Source of the DNA: Parapedobacter indicus
GTDB lineage: Bacteria; Bacteroidota; Bacteroidia; Sphingobacteriales; Sphingobacteriaceae
Direction: 5' to 3'
Length of the DNA stretch: 64,000 nt
Assembly: GCF_900113765.1 (NCBI RefSeq)
Contig: NZ_FOQO01000007.1
Span: 248,001-312,000 of the forward strand
The notes beneath the pieces were generated by a model. The model had not been told where the DNA came from. It did no database searches and saw only the letters and a program-made list of their open reading frames with translations. Position numbers and translations under genes: made by a program. Positions 16,189-24,727 of the stretch are shown here, piece by piece (position 1 is the stretch's first letter; each line of letters begins with the position of its first letter).

Positions 16189-17754
16189 TTATTCTAACCA
16201 ATAGCGGACTGCGTTATAGCGAACGGAGTTTGTGCCTACCACAAATACGGTATTTCCTACCGGCGTAAATTGTCTGCCGTCACTTCGATTGCCACCGCCA
16301 ATGAAATCGGCGATTTCTACGCTACCGTCCGTGTTTTTCTTATACAATACGAACGCATTATCCTGCACGATACCGCCAAGATTCTCATTGGCTAAGAAGT
16401 AGTATGCTCCATTAAGCACAAACCCGCCCGTAGCACGCTTTTCCATGTCAACATGTTTATAATCCGAATTTTTAACCGTTAAGGCTTTTGTACTCAAATC
16501 ATAGGTTACTTCCCTGTTGCCTTCAAAAACCAACTTCAATTGATTATCAAGTGCATAAAACAACTGGAAATAGCTACGCGCTTCAAAATTCGGATTTCCT
16601 TGATAAATTATTGCAGGAACCAAATCATCAGTGGGCACCCGTATATCTTCATCGCTCCATTGCTTCGTATTTAAGTCAAATACACCGATATAAGCTTCAC
16701 CTAAATCCTTGTATAAGGGGAAATAATAAATTCTATTATCCCAAAGTGTCATCTTTCCGGCAGACTTCAAATTCCAAATCGCTGGGTTAGCAGGCGCTGT
16801 CGCATCATAAACATTCCGGTCGACACTGGCTAATTTGGACAGTTGTAAGGTCTCTAAATCGTATTCCCATAAAACGTCATCTCGACCAGTAGCTTCCCTT
16901 GGCATAGCAAAATAAACTTTAGCGCCATCCCGAGCATACGTCGTAAACGGGTTGTACCATTGAGTTCCGCTATATAGCGACCGTTCCAGGCCTTTTTTGT
17001 CATTACTATTCGGATTATTCATATCAAACCCATATTGACTGAAATCTATGGCGGGAAGAGGTGTCAGTTCTCTTGTCGTAATATCATAGGAATAATTCTC
17101 CGTCCCTCCACTGCCAAATAGAAGATATAGCTTATTGTTATGGAAGGCTTGAATATGCCCGGTTCGGGCAATACCCGACAGCTCGTTTAACGGTTGCATC
17201 ACGTTTCCGCTATTTATTATTCGCACATGCGCCGTAATCGGGTTTGTCTCTCCACATTTATTGGTGATAACCGCTTGAAATGAGGTCATGATATCACCTT
17301 TCTGTATCTGGTCATCCGGTATATTGGTGGTAAATCCTTTAGAAAAATTATACTGGAAAGAAGGCATTTGTTCTATTTCTTCTTTTTGATAGTACGCCCC
17401 TGTTTCGGGATTTATTAACAAATTGTCGTGTTCAAAGTTCCAGCGGACTTTCATGGCACTTAAGTCCCGCTCAAGCCCGCCTGCCCCCACGCCTTTGTAG
17501 TTGGCGCTCAATGTTTCGCCCGGATAGAGCGTGATGATCTCTTCAATGACCGGGTTGGTAATATTTGGATCTATGGGTTGGGTAAACAGCGTTCCTTCCG
17601 GAATTTCGGGCAGTTTCATCTCTGCACCGTTGCAAGGAAGCTCGTCGTCGTTATTAAAAAGTTTCTTGCAGGACCCTAAAGTAAATATACTCCCTATCAA
17701 GAGTAGGCCTGCCATTAAAACAGTACGCCTGGTGCTGATGAATTTATGTTTCAT
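16189..17754 (-). CDS. Surface lipoprotein with propeller-like repeats
   Basis: From the ATG at 17754 the protein has 521 residues with a lipobox ending in TLGSC (Cys29), so it is lipid-anchored. The first 170 mature residues (PCNGAEMKLPEIPEG onwards) resemble PKD-like Bacteroidota modules. The rest contains repeated beta units that pair a displayed quantity with a setting (NKLYLLFGSGGTENYSYD, GAKVYFAMPREATGRDD, NRIYYFPLYKDLGEAYIG), suggesting a Kelch-like beta-propeller. No catalytic site is seen. Its role is probably binding at the cell surface, together with the lipoprotein encoded upstream. Confidence 0.75.
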   Translation of the reverse strand: MKHKFISTRRTVLMAGLLLIGSIFTLGSCKKLFNNDDELPCNGAEMKLPEIPEGTLFTQPIDPNITNPVIEEIITLYPGETLSANYKGVGAGGLERDLSAMKVRWNFEHDNLLINPETGAYYQKEEIEQMPSFQYNFSKGFTTNIPDDQIQKGDIMTSFQAVITNKCGETNPITAHVRIINSGNVMQPLNELSGIARTGHIQAFHNNKLYLLFGSGGTENYSYDITTRELTPLPAIDFSQYGFDMNNPNSNDKKGLERSLYSGTQWYNPFTTYARDGAKVYFAMPREATGRDDVLWEYDLETLQLSKLASVDRNVYDATAPANPAIWNLKSAGKMTLWDNRIYYFPLYKDLGEAYIGVFDLNTKQWSDEDIRVPTDDLVPAIIYQGNPNFEARSYFQLFYALDNQLKLVFEGNREVTYDLSTKALTVKNSDYKHVDMEKRATGGFVLNGAYYFLANENLGGIVQDNAFVLYKKNTDGSVEIADFIGGGNRSDGRQFTPVGNTVFVVGTNSVRYNAVRYWLE

Positions 17755-17842
17755 GATTTGAATTGTTAAGAATAGCCAAAACAAATGCGGCTATTTCAAA
17801 GAACAACGACCAACTCCATGGCTGGCCGTTGTTTCCGGTTGA

Positions 17843-20017
17843 TTAAAAACTGATTTTATAAATACCGCCTGCGCCGGGGACGCCGTCTTGCTGTACCAAC
17901 ATATAGATACTGCCGTTTTTGTCAGCCGCAAATACATTAAATAAGCTGTGGTAAGCTCTCATATATTTGGTTTTCCCACCCTCTTCAAAGGTTTTGATGA
18001 TATTGAATCTTCCTTTCCGCTCAAAAGGGCCATCGTTTCCGTGGGTGGCTCCGATACTGTAGGTGAATTTCGGGTACTCATTTACGTTTACATCGTTGTT
18101 ATCGCCATACAAGGCATAGAAATTACCCCCAGCATGATCAATCCCGAGCATCCAACCATCGCCATTGTTCTGCAAGGCATCGAACTGGGCTTTCCATTCA
18201 ACTTCGGCACCGATAGTGCCGTTATCCACATCACGATAAACCTGTATGTCTCCCGGATATCCTCTATAGCCAACCAAGCGGAAACGATTGTCTCCCGTAG
18301 GCACCACTTTCGCCAGTTCATACGTGCGGGCATAAATCTTGTCCGTTAGCGGATTCATGTTCGCTAAATTTTCATCGTATACCGCCATACCGTACGTAGA
18401 ATTGGTACCATTGTATTTAATGAACTCCGGAATGTAAAACCGTTTGTCGCTGCCTACAAAGATGTCGTTGACACCCGATGCATTGGATGCTTTGCCTGTG
18501 CCCAAAAAGCTGTATTCTTTGGTATTTACATTTAACTTAAAGACATTCTGTGTAGAAAACATAGCGGGTGCCGCATGCTTAGCACCATACAGGTAGCCAT
18601 CGCCCGCAGGAAAGATAGCCTGTAGGATGAAGGCGTGGGCGGGCGTAAGCGGGAAGTCCATTTTCATGATGGGGTGGGAAGCATCTAAAATGTGTGTGAC
18701 TGATTTGTCATTGAGATTGATAGCCACCAGATTTTGCGTGTTGTAGGCATAAAGGATATGGTTTTTTTCATCAATCTGCATCGCCAGCATGGCACCATGT
18801 TCGTTATTGTTGGGTAGGATCTCCTCAATGGTCAGGTTACCTTCCGTTACCTCAAACAGCTCTTCTATCGGGATGCCTGTCGTCGGCGTTGTCGTAGCAA
18901 TTTCCAATTCGGGGCCTTCCACGGGGCCTTTCCCTTTCCGGGCTATTGTAATTTTACCACTTTCTGTACCTGCCACAATCTTGAATTTCACTTCGGTCAG
19001 CGTAGCGCTAATGATTTCCATGACTTTGTCGCCCACTTTCACTTCGAGCAGCCGCGGGTCGGTGTCAAAATGCTTACCCGTTAAAGTAACCTCATCGCCT
19101 GCCTTCGCGCTTGTTTTATCGGCGCCTTCCACGATAGGCGCATAGTGAAACACAGCTGTACTTTCTGCGGTTGCCCCCAAAACGGATACGGAAAGGTGCC
19201 CATGCACACCGTCTTCGGGTATGGTCACGTTGAGTTCGGTACTGCTCGCTGAAGTGACCGTCAGTACCTTATCGCCCAATTTCACCTTGTTCTCGTCCGG
19301 CAGGGCACTGAATCCTGTTCCTTTGAGGGTGACTTCCGTGCTGGCGCTCCCGTAGTCGGGCATCACCTCGGTAATGGTGAGGTTAGCCCCCGGATTATTG
19401 ATCTGCGACCTCGGTTTGAGGTTGGCTTTGTAATCCTTTATTGTCGACGAGCCCTTGGCCGTGAACGTTTTGCCATCTGCGTCCTTAAAGGTGATATCCC
19501 ACTCGAACGTGAGGTCATCACCGTCTATTTTTACGGTAATGTTGCCGGATATGGCAAAGAGCTGATTCGTCTTGGTCACGTACTTGACGTACACCGGCAC
19601 GGTAACGGTAGTTTGGGTTTGGGCAGTGTTTGCGGCTTTTGTTGCTGCCACCTTGTTCAATGTACGTGTTTTTCCACTTTTATCCACAACAGCTAAACCG
19701 GAGAAACCATCGGCCGACAACCCGATGACGGCGGGGAATTGCTGGTTCAGTTGCGTGGTTTTGGATGTCGTCTCGTCTAGGAAAAAGACCATCCGCTCGC
19801 CGTCGGGCAACTGCGCACTGACTTCCAGTGCACCATCCGGTTCACCGCTATCGGCATAATAGAACGCCTGGATTTTGTTTTCATCTATGGAGATATCCTG
19901 TCCGCCCATGGTCATTTCCATGGAGGTTTCGGTTTCCGACGGGTCTGGCCCCGGGTTGTCTTTTTTACACGCGGATACCGTGCCGAATAATAGGAGGTAA
20001 AGTAAATACCTTTTCAT
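17843..20017 (-). CDS. Lipoprotein with two IPT/TIG domains and a C-terminal propeller
   Basis: The 724-residue protein has a lipobox (LFGTVSAC, Cys17) and an N-terminal beta region. Two tandem IPT/TIG immunoglobulin-like domains follow at about 210-375, recognisable by ITEVMPDYGSASTEVTLKGT and KTSAKAGDEVTLTGKHFD. The C-terminus (about 385-724) looks like a six-blade NHL-like propeller, with AMLAMQIDEKNHILYAYN and DGYLYGAKHAAPAMFSTQN. In Bacteroidota such proteins are usually surface binding modules linked to polysaccharide capture. No SusC/SusD partner is present here, so that role is uncertain. Confidence 0.8.
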   Translation of the reverse strand: MKRYLLYLLLFGTVSACKKDNPGPDPSETETSMEMTMGGQDISIDENKIQAFYYADSGEPDGALEVSAQLPDGERMVFFLDETTSKTTQLNQQFPAVIGLSADGFSGLAVVDKSGKTRTLNKVAATKAANTAQTQTTVTVPVYVKYVTKTNQLFAISGNITVKIDGDDLTFEWDITFKDADGKTFTAKGSSTIKDYKANLKPRSQINNPGANLTITEVMPDYGSASTEVTLKGTGFSALPDENKVKLGDKVLTVTSASSTELNVTIPEDGVHGHLSVSVLGATAESTAVFHYAPIVEGADKTSAKAGDEVTLTGKHFDTDPRLLEVKVGDKVMEIISATLTEVKFKIVAGTESGKITIARKGKGPVEGPELEIATTTPTTGIPIEELFEVTEGNLTIEEILPNNNEHGAMLAMQIDEKNHILYAYNTQNLVAINLNDKSVTHILDASHPIMKMDFPLTPAHAFILQAIFPAGDGYLYGAKHAAPAMFSTQNVFKLNVNTKEYSFLGTGKASNASGVNDIFVGSDKRFYIPEFIKYNGTNSTYGMAVYDENLANMNPLTDKIYARTYELAKVVPTGDNRFRLVGYRGYPGDIQVYRDVDNGTIGAEVEWKAQFDALQNNGDGWMLGIDHAGGNFYALYGDNNDVNVNEYPKFTYSIGATHGNDGPFERKGRFNIIKTFEEGGKTKYMRAYHSLFNVFAADKNGSIYMLVQQDGVPGAGGIYKISF

Positions 20018-20023
20018 AATTGA

Positions 20024-21145
20024 TTACTTGAAAAATTTGGTTTGGAATTCGCTGACGTGGTGCGACAGAAAGGTGGTGATGGCTTGCTCCACACCTTTTT
20101 GGTATTTGCCGGCGTCGGCTTTTATCAAAGCGGCATCTTTTGCCGATCTGTTTTCGGCGGAATAAAGTCTACCAAAAGCTGTTTCGGTGCCCCAATTATC
20201 GTAATCGGCATCTACTTCCGTCTGTATTTTTTCTTCGGCAATGACACCCTCTATTTCCAGATTTTTTTTCAGCGCACCCACATAAGTACCCAAAGGTGAG
20301 CCACCAATTTTATTTTTACCGGCAACAAAATGAATTTTAGACTCGCAATCGACAAGCACTTCTTTCGTACCCGGCGCAGTAAGCCCCAGTTTGTTGCTCC
20401 ACTTGCTATTGTCCGTATTGGTGGCTACACGGGTCTTCATGCCTTCATCGGCTGCAAGTATTAAATTGGTGTTGGCGGTAAGACTGGAACGTCCGGAAAA
20501 TTTTCCGCCGATTTCTTTTCCGCTCATATAAAGCACATATAGATTGACATCAACAATTGCCGCATCATTCAACTGCGAAGAAATGGTATTAAAGCGTTCC
20601 ACTTCACTTTTCCATTGAAAAGTTCCTAATCCTATTCCATCTTTTTTCTTGCCCGATTTGTCGAATCCTTGAATATAAAAAACAGCATCTGTAGGATAGG
20701 CGGTGATAAAGCCTGCCGCTTCGGAAGCGCTCATTTCCAGTCCTTGGTGACGCTGGTAATCTTTATAATAATCGATGCTTTTTGCTGCATCGCCATTGAG
20801 CACATTAAAGCCTTTGGCTTTTAGGTCGCTTACAAATTGTGCATAAGCATCGTCCGTAATCTGCTGAATGGTGGCAACAGGGATGTCCAGACCCACTGCT
20901 AGCTCTGCCTGGGTTTTACCTATTACGCCACCCATCATACCACTTCCTCCTTTCGTACTGGCTTTACGATAATTGTACACTTGGTAATGCACTGAAAAAT
21001 TGGCAATGTATATGTCTTTGGAAGGGAACTTCCTCGGTCCCATTGCTCCCCTGTCTTCTTTGGGGCTAAAATCTCCCAAACTTTGGGCGTTGACAGTTGT
21101 CAATCCCATAAAAAGTGCCATTGTAATGATTAGTCTTGCTTTCAT
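20024..21145 (-). CDS. Exported protein, first gene of the leftward block
   Basis: The 373-residue protein has a classical signal peptide (MALFMGLTTVNAQ) and no membrane segment, so it is probably periplasmic or outer-membrane associated. A Gly/Met-rich turn (KGGSGMMGGVIGK) precedes a mixed alpha/beta region. I do not recognise a family. It begins the 11-gene leftward block, 6 bases before the TIG lipoprotein gene. Its upstream region is shared with the divergent AraC-type regulator and carries two palindromes. Confidence 0.75.
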   Translation of the reverse strand: MKARLIITMALFMGLTTVNAQSLGDFSPKEDRGAMGPRKFPSKDIYIANFSVHYQVYNYRKASTKGGSGMMGGVIGKTQAELAVGLDIPVATIQQITDDAYAQFVSDLKAKGFNVLNGDAAKSIDYYKDYQRHQGLEMSASEAAGFITAYPTDAVFYIQGFDKSGKKKDGIGLGTFQWKSEVERFNTISSQLNDAAIVDVNLYVLYMSGKEIGGKFSGRSSLTANTNLILAADEGMKTRVATNTDNSKWSNKLGLTAPGTKEVLVDCESKIHFVAGKNKIGGSPLGTYVGALKKNLEIEGVIAEEKIQTEVDADYDNWGTETAFGRLYSAENRSAKDAALIKADAGKYQKGVEQAITTFLSHHVSEFQTKFFK

Positions 21146-21629
21146 CTGTTTATTATTTGTTTTTTAGTTGTCAGATGGAGCCTTTGATGATTAATATAAT
21201 CATTGCCCTGTGTGCTTAACTGCGTAGCATTCATGAACACCTTATGAAAGCAAGCACGAATGTGAATAATGATTATTTTAATCATGTCGGGTTCATATTA
21301 TTTGTATTAAATTGATGTTGTGCAATATTAGCTGTATGGGCTACGTGAGAAAATAGGGCAAATGCCCCATTTTAGCCGCAGTGTTGTTAGCTCCTTTATT
21401 TCTTGATAGATCGAGGATTTCATGTTTAAGGATTTTGAATCCCCGCTAAAATTCACCTATTTTGTAGGGACCGGAGGTATAAAACGAGGTACTCCTCGTC
21501 TCAAATTCGTTGTCAAGTAGTCTCAAAAAACTAAATTTGATGTATTTAACCTTGTAAACCAACAACATGCGATCCTTTCAATCAGTATCCATTCGCACAT
21601 TCATTGTATCCGATAGGCTGTTCTAAACG
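21146..21629. promoter_or_regulatory. Divergent control region with two matching palindromes
   Basis: This 484-base gap separates the leftward block from the rightward AraC-type regulator gene. ATGATT-N5-AATCAT occurs twice, at 21187-21203 and 21269-21285, with different spacers (AATAT, ATTTT) and centres 82 bases apart. Both lie on the side of the leftward block. No clear promoter consensus was found for the leftward genes. The repeats are candidate operators, perhaps for the regulator next door. Confidence 0.5.
21509..21539 (+). promoter_or_regulatory. Promoter of the membrane AraC regulator
   Basis: GTTG (21509-21512), 19 bases, then TAAATTTG (21532-21539) matches the Bacteroidota pattern. 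It would give a leader of about 85 bases before the ATG at 21630. Confidence 0.5.
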
Positions 21630-22832
21630 ATGGTTCAAGTCCCTAACGCTGCTTTACTTCATGTAAACCTATTGGCAATTTTTGTATTGCTAATCCTTAT
21701 TTTCAGCCTCGTTTTTAGGAAAAACAATGTAAAAGCAAATGTCTTGCTGGGCCTATTGCTGTTCTATACCGTGTCGACGATTAGCTTGAATGTCATTTCG
21801 ATCTTCCTGCATCAACCGAGGCTGTTATTTCTAAACGCGATAAATGCAGCAATAAATTTTACGTTTGGTCCGGTTCTGCTCAGCTACCTGGCCTTTATAC
21901 AGGGGAAAAGTAGCAGCTGGCTGATAAAGGATTTCAGGCATTTCATCCCAGCTCTTCTGGCTCTTTTTTGCTCTTTTTATTATTTGGCGGCCTCTGACGG
22001 GCAAAGCATGGGGTTGATGAAGCAAATGCATGCCGGTGAAGATCCCTTGTCAAATACACTGGCTGCTTTACTTTTGCTGCATTTTGGTCTTTACGTGTTT
22101 CGCGGGTGGAAAAGTGTCACCGATTACCGGGACAAGGCAACCGAACTAGGTGTGGATGGGATTGAAGCTTCGGTAAAATGGCAAATTGCCTTTATCCAAT
22201 GCCTCTCCGTGATGATGCTACTGCTGTTGCTTGCCTACTTGTTGCCCGTGTTGATATGGGGCAAGGCGCACGTTTATTCCGATTTACTTGCCGTGCCGCT
22301 CATTTCACTTTTCACTTATATCTTCATTATCAACAAGGGGTTGTCTTACCACGTGATTTATAATAAACAGCAGTATCAAGATTTCTTTGACACCGTTACG
22401 CCACTCAACCAATTTATGCAAGAGATAGAAGAACTGACGGATCCAAGAAAGGGAGCGGAAAACAATAAGCAACATTCGGAAAACCTCATATTGAAGGAGA
22501 AACTTAAAAAGCTTTTGGAAGTGGAGAAAGTATATACAAGGCCCGGCCTGAAATTGAGTGAACTTGCCGACCTCCTCAAGACCAGTCCAGCTTGCTTGTC
22601 TGCGTTTATTAGTACCGACTTGAAAACAAACTTTTCAGATCTGATCAACCGGTATCGTATCGAAGCAGCGAAGCAGAACCTTACTCACAAGGATTATCTC
22701 AATTACAAAATCGAATACATCGGCGAAATGTCGGGTTTCAATTCTAAAGCCTCATTTTTTAGGGTGTTCAAAAAAAACATCGGTAAAACACCACAGGAAT
22801 ACCGGAATCAATATTCGAAAAGGGTAGGCTAA
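21630..22832 (+). CDS. AraC-family regulator fused to a membrane sensor
   Basis: The 400-residue protein has about seven hydrophobic helices over residues 10-235, starting LLHVNLLAIFVLLILIFSL and ending VPLISLFTYIFIINKGLSYH, joined to a C-terminal AraC DNA-binding domain (about 300-400). That domain shows both helix-turn-helix motifs: LKLSELADLLKTSPACLSAF and YIGEMSGFNSKASFFRVFKK, closing with GKTPQEYRNQ. It should bind DNA from the inner membrane in response to an envelope signal. It faces the leftward block and is its likely regulator. Confidence 0.88.
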   Translation: MVQVPNAALLHVNLLAIFVLLILIFSLVFRKNNVKANVLLGLLLFYTVSTISLNVISIFLHQPRLLFLNAINAAINFTFGPVLLSYLAFIQGKSSSWLIKDFRHFIPALLALFCSFYYLAASDGQSMGLMKQMHAGEDPLSNTLAALLLLHFGLYVFRGWKSVTDYRDKATELGVDGIEASVKWQIAFIQCLSVMMLLLLLAYLLPVLIWGKAHVYSDLLAVPLISLFTYIFIINKGLSYHVIYNKQQYQDFFDTVTPLNQFMQEIEELTDPRKGAENNKQHSENLILKEKLKKLLEVEKVYTRPGLKLSELADLLKTSPACLSAFISTDLKTNFSDLINRYRIEAAKQNLTHKDYLNYKIEYIGEMSGFNSKASFFRVFKKNIGKTPQEYRNQYSKRVG

Positions 22833-23224
22833 GAACGTTTGTTGTCGAAGAAAGACAAGTTTGATTGAAATGTGGCTCGCTACTTATTCTACCAGATTCT
22901 TTGCATTTAATACCGCTTCATAATCGACTAAAAAGTTCGACTTTTGACAACTTCCCGCTACTTTTGAAGGAAAGTCGAACTAGGCTTTCCTTTTTTTTGT
23001 TAAATCAATTTGAGTCAGACGCTATCGCTATCTTAAATTCAGAATAGTTTTTTGCTCATACATTTTTTGTTTAGCTCCCACAGATTTTTCCCAATTACTG
23101 CGATGCCAAGCTTTTTTGTATCCTTCAAAAAATATGGCAGAATATTGAGAGTAAATTAAAGGGACATGAAATTGGCAACCGCCCTCAAACATGCCCCTAT
23201 CCGTGACGTGAATTATTGCAATTA
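22833..23224. other. Intergenic region without a gene
   Basis: No convincing gene lies here. The notable parts are the terminator at 22967-22998, an 11-base inverted repeat that overlaps it (AGTTCGACTTT 22934-22944 with AAAGTCGAACT 22971-22981), and a short AT-rich stretch before the cytochrome gene that ends at 23225. Confidence 0.6.
22967..22998 (+). terminator. Intrinsic terminator of the AraC gene
   Basis: AAGGAAAG (22967-22974) pairs with CTTTCCTT (22985-22992) around a 10-base loop, and eight T residues follow (22991-22998). It lies about 135 bases after the stop codon at 22832. Confidence 0.85.
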
Positions 23225-23734
23225 CTATTTAGCGTCTTCCTGTCGCAGATATTCCAAAACCGAAATAGCCTCTTCTTCTGTCAATCCGAGATTGGTCATT
23301 GGAGTCTGATATTCCTCGAAAAGTTTCTTTGCCTCTTCGTCCTGTTCGATCATCTTTTCCGGTGCAAGCATCATGTTCAGTATCCATTCCGGGGTACGTT
23401 TTTTTGTAACTCCTGATAGAGGTGGGCCGAGCAATTTTGCATCAAGCCGGTGGCACATCGAACATTTGGTGATGAATAGCCCGTTTCCCTCATCGGCCAA
23501 CGACTGATCAAAAGGCTTGCGTTCGAAAGCCGTAATCGGTCCTACACCTTTCGAGCCAACGTTTAAATAGTCATGTACGTTGATTGTAGCAGCATTCTCC
23601 TGGTCATCGCTTGCCGTACCCATCTGTTGCTTCCCATCCTGTTCGTTTCCGGAACTTTCCGATACGTTATTTCCACATGATGTGATTACGGACACGACGG
23701 CCAAGGCGACGATTATTTTTATATAATTTATCAT
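23225..23734 (-). CDS. Lipid-anchored monoheme cytochrome c
   Basis: From the ATG at 23734 the protein has 169 residues with a lipobox ending in VITSC (Cys20), then a polar linker of about 60 residues. A class I cytochrome c domain follows with one CSMCH heme site (91-95) and a probable Met ligand in TPMTNLG. It would move electrons at the outer face of the inner membrane or the inner leaflet of the outer membrane. It is the last gene of the copper-type cluster and may supply electrons to, or receive them from, the diheme peroxidases encoded upstream. Confidence 0.85.
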   Translation of the reverse strand: MINYIKIIVALAVVSVITSCGNNVSESSGNEQDGKQQMGTASDDQENAATINVHDYLNVGSKGVGPITAFERKPFDQSLADEGNGLFITKCSMCHRLDAKLLGPPLSGVTKKRTPEWILNMMLAPEKMIEQDEEAKKLFEEYQTPMTNLGLTEEEAISVLEYLRQEDAK

Positions 23735-23769
23735 GGTTGTAATCTGTTGTTTTGTTTTTACTGAACAGG

Positions 23770-24723
23770 TTAAAAACTGAATGAAACATGTGCCAGCCAC
23801 CGATCGCCCGCTTTTGCCCGCCCATCGGCAAGGTCCTGCGACAGAGGTGCCTGGTAATTGCCACCGAAAGAAACCCGGCCGGCGTTGACTTCCACTCCCG
23901 CTACCCCGGTCAGGGAATTGCCACCCGACTGCGCAACGTCATATCGGCCATAGATCACATCCTTGGTCTGGGTTTCGTACATTACCCCGGCATTGGGCGC
24001 AATCCTAACCCGGTTTTTGATATTGAACTTGTAATATAAAAGTGCATTGGCAGTCAGCTTGTTTCCATAGCGATATTCGTGCCTGTTCTCCGTGTTGACC
24101 TTGTAGCTCACGTTCGTATTTAGCCCCAAATCCATGAGCCTGATATCATACGCAAGGTTTACCATAAAATCCGTACTCGCTGTTCCCAGTTGGAAATTAT
24201 TCGGTGCATCCTGTGACACCGATGCCCGCTCGCCCTCATCGTATTTTCCTGTGGGTGCCTTAACACCAATTCCAGCCCAAAGCGAATGGATAAGTAATTT
24301 GTTGTCACCTGTCCCGCCGACTTGCTCAAAGACTTTGTAAAACCCCATCAGCGCAAGGTCGCCCACACCGTTTTTATACCCCGTCTGTCCGCTGCCCCGC
24401 ACATGGCGGGTGTTGAAGTTATAGGGCAGGATGGCCATCGCTCGCCACCGTGTGCCGAAGTTCCATGCTCCCCACCATTCCAGGCTTTCATAGGCTTCAT
24501 CAGCCGAGATGGGTGTGCGGTTGCCCATGGGTCCCAAATGCGTGGTGAGCAGTTTGTGTTGATATCGCAGCCCGACGAATCGCTTATTGAAATCGGGCAA
24601 TATGCCAAGGTAGTAACTGCCCACGCCGCAGCCGCAGATGTCGCAGGCACGGGATAACTGAACGCTACCAACCAACAGGATGGCCATTGTTATCATTGTT
24701 TTGATATTCATTGTATTGTTCAT
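23770..24723 (-). CDS. Exported barrel-like protein with an N-terminal CDICGCG motif
   Basis: The 317-residue protein has a signal peptide (MITMAILLVGSVQLSRA) and a mature N-terminus that begins with CDICGCG. Repeated beta-strand patterns follow with aromatic ends (FVGLRYQHKLL, WNFGTRWRAMAILPYNFN, LLYYKFNIKNRVRIAPNAG, RWLAHVSFSF at the C-terminus), as in an outer-membrane barrel. The three cysteines at the start could bind copper. It lies 4 bases after a diheme peroxidase gene, so the two are probably cotranscribed. I read it as a porin-like transporter, but the substrate is inference. Confidence 0.72.
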   Translation of the reverse strand: MNNTMNIKTMITMAILLVGSVQLSRACDICGCGVGSYYLGILPDFNKRFVGLRYQHKLLTTHLGPMGNRTPISADEAYESLEWWGAWNFGTRWRAMAILPYNFNTRHVRGSGQTGYKNGVGDLALMGFYKVFEQVGGTGDNKLLIHSLWAGIGVKAPTGKYDEGERASVSQDAPNNFQLGTASTDFMVNLAYDIRLMDLGLNTNVSYKVNTENRHEYRYGNKLTANALLYYKFNIKNRVRIAPNAGVMYETQTKDVIYGRYDVAQSGGNSLTGVAGVEVNAGRVSFGGNYQAPLSQDLADGRAKAGDRWLAHVSFSF

Positions 24724-24727
24724 TAAT

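Noticed and set aside
22934..22998. A transcription attenuator controlling a downstream gene
   Set aside because: No plus-strand gene follows; the next gene reads the other way, so the mutually exclusive stems have no obvious target.
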